Of a stretch of 64,000 nt of DNA, positions 42,601-54,398 are shown piece by piece. Made by a program: the position numbers and the translations under genes. The first letter of the stretch is position 1. Each line of letters begins with the position of its first letter. The notes below the pieces were generated by a model. The model saw only the letters and a program-made list of their open reading frames with translations, made no database searches and had not been told where the DNA came from. Origin of the DNA: Sphaerolaimus hirsutus (Eukaryota; Nematoda; Chromadorea; Monhysterida; Sphaerolaimidae); NCBI GenBank assembly GCA_964036195.1, contig OZ038452.1, forward strand, positions 31,259,785-31,323,784, read 5' to 3'.

Positions 42601-45021
42601 AGTGTTTTCCTTTTTTGTTATAATGCAATGCCGTTTTATACATTTTGTGTTCAACATAGGTTCATGTACAACATGCTGGCAACAATCGTGAACATGTTGT
42701 TCGATGCGCCAACAATCGACGATACAAGGTGGATGGAGCAGAGTTTGAAGATGATTCTGGGGCACCTTCAAGGCTAATTGACATTCATGGATGCTTTTTT
42801 CATGCATGCCCAATGTGTACAAATCACTTGGCAACAGTGAGGTTAGTTGGCTTTATTGATTGTTTTCATGTATATATGCTTGATATAATCTTATTCATGC
42901 AGACCACTTACATTGCTCGGTGGCAAAACGCCATTGCAAGTTCGAGAACGCGACTTTTTTCGAGCAAATAACATTGCGAAGGCCGTTCACCCTTTGCTCT
43001 ATGATGTATATTGGGAACATGAATGTCGGAATGTTTTAAGTTCAAATCGGGTTATGAAACAGTATTTCACAGAGGCATTGTCTGACAAACCGTTAAGCAT
43101 TTATGATGCAAACTTTGGTTAGTGTTAGAAAGTGGCATTTTTTGCTGTTTTATGTTTTATGCATGAGTGTTGTTGTTTTTCAGGTGGCAGAATTGACACT
43201 TTCCAAATTGGCACCTATGACAACATGAATGTCACAAAGCCAAATGCAGATTTTTTGGACTTTTGCAGTTTGTATCCTGCAATGTGTTTAACAAAGCCAA
43301 TGGCTCAAGGACCAGGGAGAATTATTTCTGAAGGGGGTATTTCTGGAGATCTGAACGAATGGGTTTTGGTATGTTTATCTTTTGTTTTTGGTATTATACA
43401 TTCTTTAATCGTAGTACTCTTAACAGACTCATTTTGGTGTCGTGAAAGCATGGGTACATTATCCACGGGCTGATGTGTTTGTTCCACCGTTACCCTTTAG
43501 AGCTAAACTACCAGGTGGAGATGAGAAGATTTTCTATAGTACATGTGCAGCGTGCTGTATTGAACAGAACGTGAATGTATGTACGCATACGTTTCATGAA
43601 TAGGTTTTTCGTGGCACATGGACAACCGTGAGTTTATGGTACTTGGTGGTGGTGGTGGTCTTATATTATTACAGCAGATATCACACAGGTTGAACTGTGT
43701 GCGGCAATCAAGTATACAGGTCTGAAGATTGTGCGAATTATTTCTGCACATGTTTATGAGTCCCGTGTTTGGACAAGAGATGGTGGTCCTGAATCAGGAT
43801 TGATCAGTGCTTTTATGCTTGCTTTCTATAAGCTAAAGTGCCAAGCAAGTGGTTAGTTTTTGTGTTTGACTGTATGTAAAATGCTTATTAATATATACAT
43901 AAATGTAGATTTGCCACCGGGCAAGACTGCAGCGGAATACTCAGCTGAAATATTTGAGAAGTTTGGAATTTACATTGCTCCAAGATCATTTGCTCCAAAT
44001 CCTATCAAACGTTCTGTTGCAAAGTTGATGATCAATTCTCTAATTGGAAAGTTTGCACAGAAAAAATCAGGTTCACAGACAGAGTTCTTCAAAGATCATG
44101 GAAGCTTGTTAAAGGTTCTTGAAAATCCGAATTTGAATGTACACTGGCTACAGGTTTATTTTTTGTTTTTAAATCAGCATATAACCAATTTTCTTTAATA
44201 CTTTCCACTTTTAGCACTTTGGATCAGCTGATGCTACAAAGTTGGGCACAGAGTCTTCTGTAATGGTACAGCATTCAGTTTCCCAAGATTCAAGTTTGTC
44301 ACATGTTGGCCCAAACAATGCATTCAGTGTTCCCATAATAACAACAATGGTAACGGGCTATGCCAGAGTGGAGCTATATGAAGCTATGATCAGAATTCCT
44401 GAGGAATGCTTATTATATACAGACACGTTGGTTTTCTGTTAACTAATTGTCATTATTATTCAGTCTATTAAACATCCATGTCATAGGGATTCAATAATGA
44501 CACTGGATGGATCAAATTTGCAACCTCTATGTGGACACCATCTTGGACAATTGACACCGGTGCTGAAAGACGAATATAAATTGGAGCATATTTGCATTGT
44601 GGGGGTGCGTTTATATTTACATGACAATTCATAAATTTGTATTTTGAATCTGTATGTTTTACAGCCCAAACAATATGCCTACACGGCCAAAAACTGTACA
44701 ACTGGAGAAAGCTACAAGACTGTACGACTGCGAGGTTTTGCAACAGCCGCAGAAACTGATGAACAAGGACAGAGTGATCGAAAACCCACTGTTTCCTATG
44801 ATAATATGTGTGATGCTGTCCGATCTCTTTTGGAACAAACAGAGTTGAAAAAACTTGGACTGAATGAGCTCAACTTTTTGTTGAGCAAAGATTTCCGTAT
44901 ATCTATTGATGGGCGGAAAAAGTACTATAAACCTGTTTCAAATAAGCGCTTCTTTGTTCCTCCTGGTGCTGGAGGAGCCACTGCTATTCGAACTTTCCCA
45001 TATGGATATAATCGCATTTAA
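39654..45021 (+). CDS. Protein-primed family B DNA polymerase of the Polinton
   Basis: It would replicate the element by protein priming. About 17 short introns (56-71 nt) include 39899-39958, 40033-40099, 41045-41105, 41262-41320, 41651-41707, 41833-41892, 42424-42487, 42598-42659, 42842-42902, 43118-43183, 43369-43426, 43852-43908, 44154-44214, 44427-44486 and about 44605-44664. The N-terminal region (residues SGLYVGVSLQHP onward, with C-x2-C and C-x2-C sites) resembles other Polinton polymerases. Exo I is VFLDLET, Exo II HFGSRFDFHF and Exo III YCQKDSYAL. Palm motif A is DFCSLYPAMC (about 43260), motif B KRSVAKLMINSLIGKFAQ (about 44010), and motif C YTDTDS, assembled across the 44427-44486 intron. 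All catalytic motifs appear intact. Confidence 0.92.
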
Positions 45022-45337
45022 ACGCTACTATTGTATGTTGTTGTTTTTATTGTGTCATCATGCAAACTAATGTGAAAAATAAAAAATCACAGGCTCTAAT
45101 CTAATACAACTAAATTGCTACTATAATTGCATGCTCGACTAGTGACATCACAATTGATTCCTTCGATTCACTATTACCAGCTGATTTCGAACTGGATTCA
45201 GTTCGTATAATTACTGAAGCCGAATATCAGTGTTTGGCCAATTGTCAGAAACAGGTGGAGCGCTTGAAAAGTTGGTTTTTCTTGGTATCCTTTCCTAAAC
45301 ACCGCTTGATCAAATCGCTTGTGTCCCTTCGTACAGA
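45022..45337 (+). other. Possible short exon upstream of the Cys-rich gene
   Basis: A protein-like stretch (ITIDSFDSLLPADFELDSVR) lies at about 45135-45265 without an ATG in frame. It is followed by a GTTGG donor candidate and an acceptor at 45336. It may be a 5' exon of the next gene. Polymerase 3' UTR signals (AATAAAAAAT) occur near 45080. Confidence 0.35.
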
Positions 45338-47548
45338 ATGTCCACTGATTTCGCAAACGTTGGGACCAGACCAGGCCAACCAAAATCAGATAAGCATGGC
45401 AGAGAGGTCCATGTTCTATCAGCCACAGCTATTGGAAACAGTACAGGAGGCCCCACAAATGCAGCACCAACAACAACAACAGCAGTCCGTGCCACTTCAG
45501 GAGATTATGCACTTTCCAAACCCCCCACCAACATTACCAGACCATATACAAAGGGGGCCACCAGTGCAGTGGGATCAAACAAGCCAAAACCCTCTGGCAG
45601 GGGTGGAAAATCAGCCATGCGGGGTGGCGCCAGACTACAACAACAACAACGACATGGTGGCACAGTCGATGCAGGCGACCCTCCAGGTTATTTTTTATTT
45701 TTTAACTGTTATAATTGATCGTTTAATGTTGTGTTTTTTATGCAGAGTACCTCAACAGGAACGAGGCCGATGCAATTCACAAGAGAAAGTTCACTGCAGG
45801 AGGACTGGGAAGAGATGGTCTCACAGCTACAAACCTCCCCGCCCAAGTCATTGAACAAAACGCCGGTCTCACACAACATGCAGAACATGCAAACGCACGG
45901 CGATCACTCTTCCCCGGTGGTTTATTCCACAGTGACGACGATTGTGCAGACGAAAATTCGAGACCTCCAGTCCTTGAAAGGATACCCCCAACAACATTAC
46001 AAATGGATACAACAGCAGCAGCAAGGTTCAGACACAGAGGGATTGCTGGCAACAAAGTTGTCCCCGGAACAACAACAACAACAACCGAAACAGAAGAAAA
46101 CTATGAAGAAAAGGATGGGGCAGATGAAAGTGTCGACAGTGGGGATGACACCAGTGAGTATGAGTATGAGTATATTGGGAGTGATTTGCAAATGCTAAAG
46201 AGACCAAAACCACGTCGCCTTGAAGCAGACATCGTTGGGTTATCACATGGTATTGCGCCATCCAGTCAACAGCAACAACAACAGCAAGAAGAAAAAGACG
46301 CAAAAGGACAAGATGTTGTCTTCAGAAAACGTGCCGGTGGAGAAAGTGGTGGAAATGTGAACAGAAAGAGTGCCAAAAGTTTGAGACGTGAGAATTCCTT
46401 TTTTACAGAGTGTCAGAAAATTGTGCACATTACAGACGAAGACGATATGGACGACCTGTTTATGGAGACTTTGGAAAGGGCTACAGACACCAAGAAACGG
46501 CGACACCTTCCAATAATTGACGACGAAGTGAAAAGAGGTTCTACAGGTTCGAGTCCAGACGACAGTGTGATTCCCTCCAGACACAAAGAGAACAAGGTTT
46601 CTGAAAACGCCGGTGGCCGAAAGTACATTGGATTGACTGAGTATGAACGCGGCGTTAAACATGAAGATGAGCATGGCAACGGCTCAAACCTTGCACGTTA
46701 GTTTGTGTTGTGGTTTGGTGAAAAAACTTGTTATTGTTGATTTTGTTGCAGGTGGAAATCCAGCACGATTTGATGCACCGTTTGTGAAGAAGGATGTGCT
46801 GGATGCACCGCCGTTTCCGTTTCGGCCTCCAAACACTGTTGTGTTCTGGATGTGCAGAACATGCCGCGAAATTTCACAACGTGCAAAAGGGAAACGTTTT
46901 GAAAATGGTCGCACAACGTTCACGATCGACATATGCAAGGTTGTGTTTTTTGCTGTTTTGTTTGTGAACATGTTTTTTCACTGTTTTCACATATACAGGC
47001 ATGTCGAACACTGAACTGTGAGGCTTATGATACGTTCCAAGGCGACAGTGAAGAACCAGAATTTGACACATTGGGCAAAAGTGACATTGAACCCTGCCAC
47101 CAAAAGTACCCCTATCCGGTCCAATATACGTTATTGGCTGGACCACCGTTCTCACTCACACGCACAGAGGCAATTGTGCTACTAATGTGCGAATACTGCA
47201 GGTAAACCACATGTTTTCCCACTGTTTTTCCCCCTTACTGTCAAAATGACTATCGTTTCTTTCAGAAATGTGACATCTTTCCGGGAATGTATGCGAGATG
47301 TGAATGGACGATGCCGGGTATGTTTTTGCAGTTTTCATGTTTTGTGCATTCTCTAACAATAACTGTTTCAGCTGACAATTGACATGTGTCAAAAGTGTAC
47401 GGATGCCAATTATGAAATGTCCATGTCAACCTACCCAACCCAAGCTGAACTGGATCGTACAAAGGATCGCAGGGACTATTTTGCAGGAATGTATGGTGGA
47501 TCAAGCAACAAGATTGTGCATACTGCCGGAAAATGTGTCCGTGATTGA
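45338..47548 (+). CDS. Ser/Gln-rich protein with C-terminal Cys-pair domain
   Basis: The first exon runs from the ATG at 45338 to a donor after codon GDPP; the second starts EYLNRNEADAIHKR and extends to about 46698. Later exons are about 46752-46936, 47000-47203, 47266-47319 and 47372-47548. The N-terminal 400 residues are low complexity: poly-Thr, poly-Gln, RG and acidic stretches. The C-terminal part carries spaced Cys pairs (CRTCRE, LNC, CEYC, CQKC), suggesting a zinc-binding module. Its position between polymerase and ATPase fits a Polinton accessory or virion protein, but no named family was recognised. Other frames through the CAA repeats are also open; this one was chosen because it splices in phase. 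Confidence 0.6.
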
Positions 47549-47680
47549 TTATGATGACATGTGTATACTTAGGCTTTTCGCATTTTTGTTATTGACCAGT
47601 GTGTATATAAATTGTTAGTGATGGTCAAATAAAACTTCAAAATTAAAAAATCTTGTTGTTTCAGTTAACTATACAGCAAA

Positions 47681-49055
47681 ATGCAAAGACTTCATAGTTC
47701 GTTTCCAATGCTAATTTTTGGAAGCTCAGATGCCTTTGAAATTTATACAAATGTCAACTGTTACATAAAGCATATATGAAAACAACATATATGGGTTATG
47801 TAATTGTGAGATGATGTTTATATAAATTTCTCCCATGCTCTGGAAAAACAACACTACTTATTGAGCTGATCAAAAATCGACAACACATTTACGACCATCC
47901 GCCGGATCACTGTCTATTTTTGTTCAGTTATTGGCAAGAAAAGTATTTGGCATTAAAAACATATGCGGAATTTGGCAGAACGGAAGATTTTTGTGATTCG
48001 TGGAGAACCATCGTGAAATATAAGGAGGAACTCGATGAACGTTCAAATACAAAGGATTCACACTTGTTACTGGTTTTCGATGATCTTTCAGCCAGTGTTT
48101 CATCAGCTATTGACATTGATGATAAAAGTGGAGAAGGTATAAGCAAAAACACTCGATCAGCATCAACAGCCAATCCGACCCGATTATTGCGAGACCTCGC
48201 ACAGGGAGCAGCAAGACACCACAATATAACGCTTGTGGCCACATTGCAAAGTCTTTTTGACACTCAGGTAATCACACACTGGTTCCACACAAAATACCAT
48301 ACTACCTTTTTTCCACCATTACAGAATCTAAAGCAAACACGCAGCTCTATCATTTATTTTGTGCTATTCAGGTTTGTCTGTATTTTACTGTTGATACACA
48401 ACAACAGCAAGAAACATGCTTATACAAATGCAGCTTCCCATCGGATGCACTGACAACAAAATCGTTTGCACAACGTTGGCAAGATCCAGCTTTATTTATT
48501 GGCGCATACAAGCAAGCAATTGCCGATAAGAATTTTGGATATTTGTTTGCAAACTCGGACCCCTCAATTCCCGACGAGTTAAGGCTGTCAAATTCGGTGT
48601 TCCCCTGGGAGAAAGATCGTGTTTTTTATCAATGGGAGAAGCTATCAAGCGACATTGACCAGCCCATGTCGTCAAAAACGAAAGGAGAACATTCGTCATT
48701 AGGAGAACATCAAAAAAACACGCTGAGATTTGCACCTCTTTCACGTCATGCACAACGATTTGGGCGTAAAGTGGTTGCTGTGCCATCTGACATTGCAATA
48801 GAGCGTGTTTGTGATTCTGATGAATCATTTCGAAAAGAACTTTGTGCAGCTGGAGGTCCATTAAAGGCAAAGTGGTCAAGTTTGAATCGTCGTCGTCACA
48901 ATAGTGCAAACAAAAACAAGCAAACAGAGCATAGCGAAGGTGCAGAGAAGGAAAATCGACAAAATGAACGATGGACCTTCCAATCCGAACCACCCTACAC
49001 AACAACAGCTTTCGGAGCAGCAAAACAAGCCGCCGCCGGTGGTAGTACAGCATAG
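47681..49055 (+). CDS. FtsK/HerA-type genome-packaging ATPase, interrupted at the P-loop
   Basis: Packaging ATPases pump DNA into the capsid. Codons from the ATG at 47681 read up to LIFGSS, the start of a Walker A loop. After about 105-110 nt without canonical splice sites, the frame resumes with SGKTTLLIELIKNR at 47839. Walker B is LLLVFDD (about 48060-48085), and the sensor region reads ITLVATLQSLFDTQ. Later introns (48268-48324, and one from about 48371 to about 48449) are GT-AG. The tail is Lys/Arg-rich and overlaps the next gene by about 90 nt in another frame. Unless the 47730-47838 segment is removed in RNA, the protein is broken. Confidence 0.8.
47730..47838. mobile_element. Short insertion in the ATPase P-loop
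   Basis: The tetranucleotide ATGC occurs at 47730-47733 and 47835-47838. Just inside, CTTTGAAATTTATACAAA on the left resembles the inverse of TTTATATAAATTTCTCCC on the right. This looks like a tiny fold-back insertion with a target duplication. Removing it to leave one ATGC would still leave the frame off, so the pre-insertion sequence is uncertain. Confidence 0.5.
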
Positions 49056-49431
49056 CCAAGGGAATGTTGTTGTAAAACGACGAAGAAGTACACGTCGATT
49101 GGTTCGCAATTGGTTAATGCTGGAGAAGTTGGCAAACGTATCATCAGTGAAGGAACGGCGCAACATTATAAATTCCATTTCCGAGGATGCTCTCAGATGT
49201 CTACAGGATGTTATTGCAAACCTTATGTCTGGTGTGATACATGTGAATAAAAAACGTAAGCGTCTATTAAAGCGATATAAGCACAAGTTTATGGCTGTTT
49301 TATCCGGCAACATGCAGGAAAACTCGCTTCGACGTGCCCTTTTATTGTTGTGCAATGGGCAAGCACTAAAAATTCTTTTAAACTTTTTTCTGTCTCACTT
49401 TTCCCCCCCAAGTAGTGCTGCCAAAAAGTGA
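48964..49431 (+). CDS. Small basic Leu-rich protein typical of Polintons
   Basis: The ATG at 48964 overlaps the end of the ATPase in another frame. About 155 residues: a Pro/Gln-rich start, an Arg-rich segment (VVVKRRRSTRRLVRN), then helices of the pattern LEKLANVSSVKERRNIINSI and KKRKRLLKRYKHKF. Many Polintons carry a short basic protein with this helix pattern, whose function is not established. Here the overlap and composition suggest a virion or DNA-binding role, which is inference. Confidence 0.6.
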   Translation: MNDGPSNPNHPTQQQLSEQQNKPPPVVVQHSQGNVVVKRRRSTRRLVRNWLMLEKLANVSSVKERRNIINSISEDALRCLQDVIANLMSGVIHVNKKRKRLLKRYKHKFMAVLSGNMQENSLRRALLLLCNGQALKILLNFFLSHFSPPSSAAKK

Positions 49432-49519
49432 TTATTATTGCCATTTCAGTTTTTCCATGTGACTGTTTATGTGGTGACTGTGAATAAACAACAACTATAT
49501 ACTCATTTGTTGAATAATT

Positions 49520-50750
49520 ATGGCTTGGCTTGAGTTTAAACAGAAAGGCCATAGACATGGTGTTGCAGAAGATCCAATAAAGAAAGCAAGAATTGTAGGA
49601 GCTAATGACTCTAACTTATATGCACAAACCGTGGCTGACAATGAACGACTATCGACGTTTTTACATGGTGCTGCACGCAAAGTACGAGGACAACACTTGA
49701 AAGAGTTACGTGGTGTGATTGATCCAAAGATCCCTGCAATCCCCCCGGAAGCTGTTTTAGAAGAAGCTCATAAACTACAGCAGAATATATTACACAAGAG
49801 CAAGGGTGCTCCTGTGCCATATTCTAAAAACGCGGTGCCACTACCATATTCGGCTTCCCTAATACGTGCTAGTTTCGCCCCCGAACATCGACCGGCAGTG
49901 GATAAAGTACTAAAAGGCCTAGAACCGATTGCATCTGATGTTTTGGATCCGTTGGGGCGCTTGAAAATACCCGGAGAGGAACAACCTGGAGCTGACGTTT
50001 TTGATTATTTACATCATGGAATTGTTGGACCTGAGCCTGGCTCAAGTTCTGAGCCTCCACAAGGGTCAAGTTATTTCTTCAATAAAGTTATGGATAGCTA
50101 TGAGAAACAGCAGGGGCAGAAAAGCGGAGATGTAAATGCTAAAATACAGACAGAGGTTCAACAAACACCACAGAGTGGTGGGGGGGGGTACAACAAAACA
50201 TGAAGCAGATAGAGCCGAATATAGTGATGGAGAAGGTTACGATGGAAACTTGGAGATGGAAAAGGTTGAAACGGATGAAGATGTCGATGGCGATGACGAC
50301 GATGAAAGTATAATAATTGAGGATAGTAGTGATCAGGATGAAAGGGGGGACTTTAAAAGTGCACCTACAGAGTTTGGAACACCATTAGAAGAACCCAAAA
50401 AGGGCAGTGCTGATGTACCTTCTCGAAAAAGCACCACACCAAAACCCCCTCGTGATATTCTCAAAAGTGGTCGTGGTGGTCCTGGCCGGGGTCGTCCTCG
50501 TGGTAGCTCTAGTGTTGGTACTCGTGGGGCTAGTGGCAGTACCAGACCAGAACCGTTACCCAAGAGAGAAATTACAAAACGATCTGCAGCTATTGCAGCA
50601 TCTAGTGCATTACAAGAACAAGCCACTTCCGATGAGGATGAAGCAGTAGGCGACGAGGACTATCGAAAATCATCTGCACCAAGAGGCAGAAAAGGTGCAC
50701 GACAACAGTTGCCTAAACACTACAGTGAAATAACAAAGAAATCACATTAA
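49520..50750 (+). CDS. Acidic/RG-rich structural-type protein, frame broken at a G9 run
   Basis: The first frame runs from the ATG at 49520 to a stop at 50203 and encodes a hydrophobic-patterned N-terminus (MAWLEFKQKGHRHG...). A second frame, open to 50750, continues with an acidic stretch (about 50260-50340), an RG tract (GGPGRGRPRG) and a Lys-rich end. The two frames meet at a run of nine G near 50180-50188. The downstream part has no good start of its own. The gene is read as one protein with a homopolymer frameshift, which could be a sequencing error, a mutation or slippage. No family was recognised. Confidence 0.55.
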
Positions 50751-50760
50751 TTTTACCATA

Positions 50761-52932
50761 ATGCATAAACAATATACTCAAAATCTTGGTGGTTCTAAAT
50801 GGTTACGGTCGCAATATAATCTACCTAGTGATGAATGGCGGAAACATGTATTATTAAATGAACCTGCATATTATTTGAAGGGGCATCCATCATGGAGACG
50901 TGGATTTGAACGTTTGCCTATACTGGTACGTACTGTATTATTATCATTGTTACAACCAAGAAATCGTCGTTTTACTCTGTTTAGGTGAGCGGTCCAGATC
51001 GTTTTTGGTCTGTTGATTTAATGGTGATGCCAGAGCGTGACATGCATGCAAACGACAATTATCGATATATTTTTGTGTGTTGTGATGATTTTACAAATGA
51101 AGTTTGGATGGAACCGTTGAAGCAAAAGACTGGATTAGAAGTGACAAAAGCTTTCAAGTACATTATGGAACGTAATGGTGGACGTGCCCCCATGCGTCTG
51201 CGTTCAGATTTTGATCGGTGCTTCATGTCTATACATTTTCAAAAGATGTTATATGGCGTTAGTGTTTCCCTTGATTTGCTGCTGTAGTACATGTGTTACT
51301 GCTACTGAATTCCCATGCAGATAAAATGTACGTTTGCACCGGCCGCCGAAGATGTTACACGACTTCCCAAATTGGATTCACTCATTCGAAACATTCGCAA
51401 ACGCATTGAAATGTATTTCATGACACTTGTTGAACAGCAAAATCCGGAAGGTGGCCATCGGCGATGGATACATATTTTGCCAGCAATTGAAAAACAAATG
51501 AACACCACGCGAACACGAGCATTATTTGGAGCAGCCCCTGTTGAGACATCACAACCACAAAGTGCAAATGCACATGCATTGCTGATTGCCCGACAATTAC
51601 GACATAGGCGGAGACGTGCACAGCCAAATACCGTATACAGTGGAACTAGTCGTGAGGCCGCAGAGGCGGCGCATGACAAGCTTTCGTCGCTGACTGGCTG
51701 GGTACGCCTCTCGAGGCCTCCGCCCGCGCATGGAAATCCTATAAAACTAATTGCACGTGAAAAATATACGCGTGAAGTATTCCCACTAGGCCGCAGATTT
51801 GTAAAACGAGATAAACCGGATACATATTTAGTGTTGGACCCACAGGATGAGAAATTGGCACCTTTAAAAGGACGTTTCTATCGACAAGAATTGATTGCAG
51901 CACGTCAACCTGACAAAACTAAACCTCCTCCTACAGTACTTTATAATCTTACTGCAGCAACCAAAACTAGTAGGACTACTACCACAATTGGGAACAGTGG
52001 AAATAGTGACAGAAAGCAAAATGTCAATGACAACGTCAATAGTCATAGTGACTATTCTAATAATAACAACGGTGATATTAATCACCGCAGTGGCCGCTCT
52101 GGTTCTAATGCTAATGGTTCAGAAATGGCTGATTACAACAATAGTGGAATACCAGCATTGTACTCAGTGGGAAAAGTCGTCCAGAGACAGCAACGCTTAC
52201 AGCAATCACAACAACAATCATCGCAACAACAACATAGAACACCACTACTATCCATACGAAAGTCCACCCCCTCTGATACCAAACTTAACGGTACCAATGC
52301 GACTTCCAATGGAGTCATCGATTCTGGGGAGACATCGGAGAAATCGACATCAGACAAACCCCACACTACCAAATCGTGGCAGCCAAGTAGAAGGTCGAAA
52401 CAGAAGGAGCAGACTGTCATATCGTTACGGAGGCGGTGGAGCAAACGACAAGAAGAGAAGCGGGAGCGAGAGCGACAACACGAGCAACAACACGTATGTG
52501 TTTCTCTCTTGTCATTAGGTGTTTTTTATCATTACAATACTACTACTATTATTGCAGGATAATCGTCGCAGAACCAACACCACCGGTACAAATGAGAAGA
52601 ACAACACTTCCTCATATGAGCGCGCGCCCCCCCGTCGCGGCTTTGCCGCGACAACAACACGACGATCGCACCGGTCTGCTGGAGCCCGTGGGGGGTCCCG
52701 TGGGGGGTCCCGTGGGGGTCGCGGGGGGGACGGGGGGACTCGTAGCCGGTCTGCGACCCCACCCCATCCCAATGCCAAGGATGTTGGAAAACCGGCGCAG
52801 ATGGGGAATGGTGATGGAGTGAGTGGTCATGGCCGGAAAAGAAGAAGAAGAAACAAGAAACAACCCTCTGCTACTAGTAGTAGTAATCGGCGATACAGTG
52901 CACGCTTGCAAGCGCTGCAGCAGAAACGATAA
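50761..52932 (+). CDS. Retroviral-type integrase of the Polinton
   Basis: Polinton integrases insert the linear element into host DNA. Exons are 50761-50925, 50985-51257, 51321-52493 and 52558-52932, all phase 0, giving about 661 residues. The core begins DRFWSVDLMV (first Asp); the second Asp is in LRSDFDRCF; the third position lies in RLPKLDSLIRNIRKRI, where an Asp stands instead of the usual Glu. A chromo/SH3-like end, DTYLVLDPQD...FYRQEL, is followed by a long low-complexity Asn/Gln/Arg and RGG tail that this family usually lacks. The alternative overlapping frames in the tail are judged to be shadows. Confidence 0.85.
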
Positions 52933-53016
52933 TGTGATTTTGTATTTAAGCATGTTCATGTCACGTGTGATTCACTTGTGCTTATTATTAATAATAAAGG
53001 ATTGAAAACTGCAAGA

Positions 53017-54382
53017 ATGCGACAAATTGTATATCTTAGCTCGGACAGACAATGGAATGAGAAAACCAGTTCACACGGGTTTTTCTCAAACTTCTTGGCA
53101 CGTGGTGGCAATTCAGTACAGCAGCCACTTCCAGTAGCTGGGGCAGCCGGTTCACAGCACAACATTGGTACTGCGTTTTTGTTATCTCGAGCACTACTAC
53201 TATTGTGATTATTGAGAAAACGTTTCAGTTCCCTCACAATCACCTGTCGACGAGGGAAGCACAATTGTGTTGGAAGAGACGTTTACACGCTGTGCTGATC
53301 TGCAGAATCGTGCAGACCACATTAGTTTGATTGATTTGGAGCTTTGGGGGTCGCCTGTTTTTGAAGGAAAAGATACTATCCCCGATTTTATTGTGGTTGA
53401 CTGTGGAGGTACACTGTTGTGGTGTCAGATTGACATTACCAGTGCATTGACGTTTCCAAGGAACAGCTTTGAGGATTGGGCACAGATTGTTGAACGTGAA
53501 TTAAACTCAATTTTACGAGCTAATCCCGAAGAAAACGCTGGCAGACTGGGGGGAGGCAAACTGCGGGAGTTGGATGAGTCTACAGCTGCGCTATTAGGCC
53601 GATTGGAACCTGGGTTTTTCCGTTGGCTTCAAGATGGTGCGAACAAAAAAGCAGCTGCTGACGAAAAACTACTCAAAGAGAAACAAAAAAGGTCAGCAGC
53701 AGCAACGCACACTGGGGAAGGCAATACAAAAGAACCTTGGTGTAATGGAACTACACCACACCAAGAGAGGGGCACAGCGTCCCCCGTTTTACCCAAAAAC
53801 GAGTCACGGTCTGGACACGTCAAACCCAAACCTCGTCACACGCCCATCTCCAATGGACATGATGACCGTAGCATCGACAAGTGCCAAGACACAGAAGGTA
53901 CAAAAGGCACAAAAGAGATTGGCACTAACAGCGGGCGCGGGCCGGCTGAATCGTCGGATATGTCCACTACGGAACGAAGCACTAGGAAGCTCGTCAAAAC
54001 TAGCTCACTTCACGACATGGAAATATCCCCGATTAAGGAGCGGCCAGCTGGTGGCAAAACCGACAATGGTGCCCACCAAAGTGACAAAAGTAGCGGGGTC
54101 GGCAGTACCGAAAGCACCGGCACAAACGGGTCCCCCCACCTCGGCACAGGCGGGGACATCGCAGGGAACAGCGACAACATAGCTGACAATCCGACACTCG
54201 CAGAGTTAATGACAATGGTAGAATGGGATGAGGAAATGGATGACAATCGATCAGTAGACTTGACAGAAATGATGACTGATTCTGAAGCTGGTGATGATGA
54301 AATTGATGAAGAGTTTATGGTGGATAGTGACGACAACGACAACAGTCCTACGGTAAGTGTTTCTACTGTTCCTGTTTGTTAA
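53017..54382 (+). CDS. Polinton virion-type protein with disordered acidic C-terminus
   Basis: Exon 1 (53017-53167) encodes MRQIVYLSSDRQWN and onward. Exon 2 (53229-54352) starts with PSQSPVDEGS and has a folded-looking part (DHISLIDLELWGS...IDITSALTFP), then a Lys-rich, Ser/Thr-rich and finally acidic tail. A strong GTAAGT donor at 54353 joins in phase to the acceptor at 54419, the start region of the next gene, so a fused product is possible; without splicing the frame stops at 54382. The N-terminal pattern resembles Polinton proteins of unknown role encoded near the capsid genes. Confidence 0.55.
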
Positions 54383-54398
54383 TGTATAATACATCACC

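Noticed and set aside
45234..46303. Overlapping long frames on both strands through the CAA-rich region
   Set aside because: Triplet repeats keep all frames open. Only the frame splicing in phase into the Cys-pair exons was kept.
46028..46674. Minus-strand frames rich in Leu and Phe
   Set aside because: They are the reverse complement of Gln/Glu/Lys-rich coding sequence, a common false positive.
51895..52518. 207-codon frame inside the integrase gene
   Set aside because: It is out of frame with the integrase, lies over its low-complexity tail and has no start context or motif.
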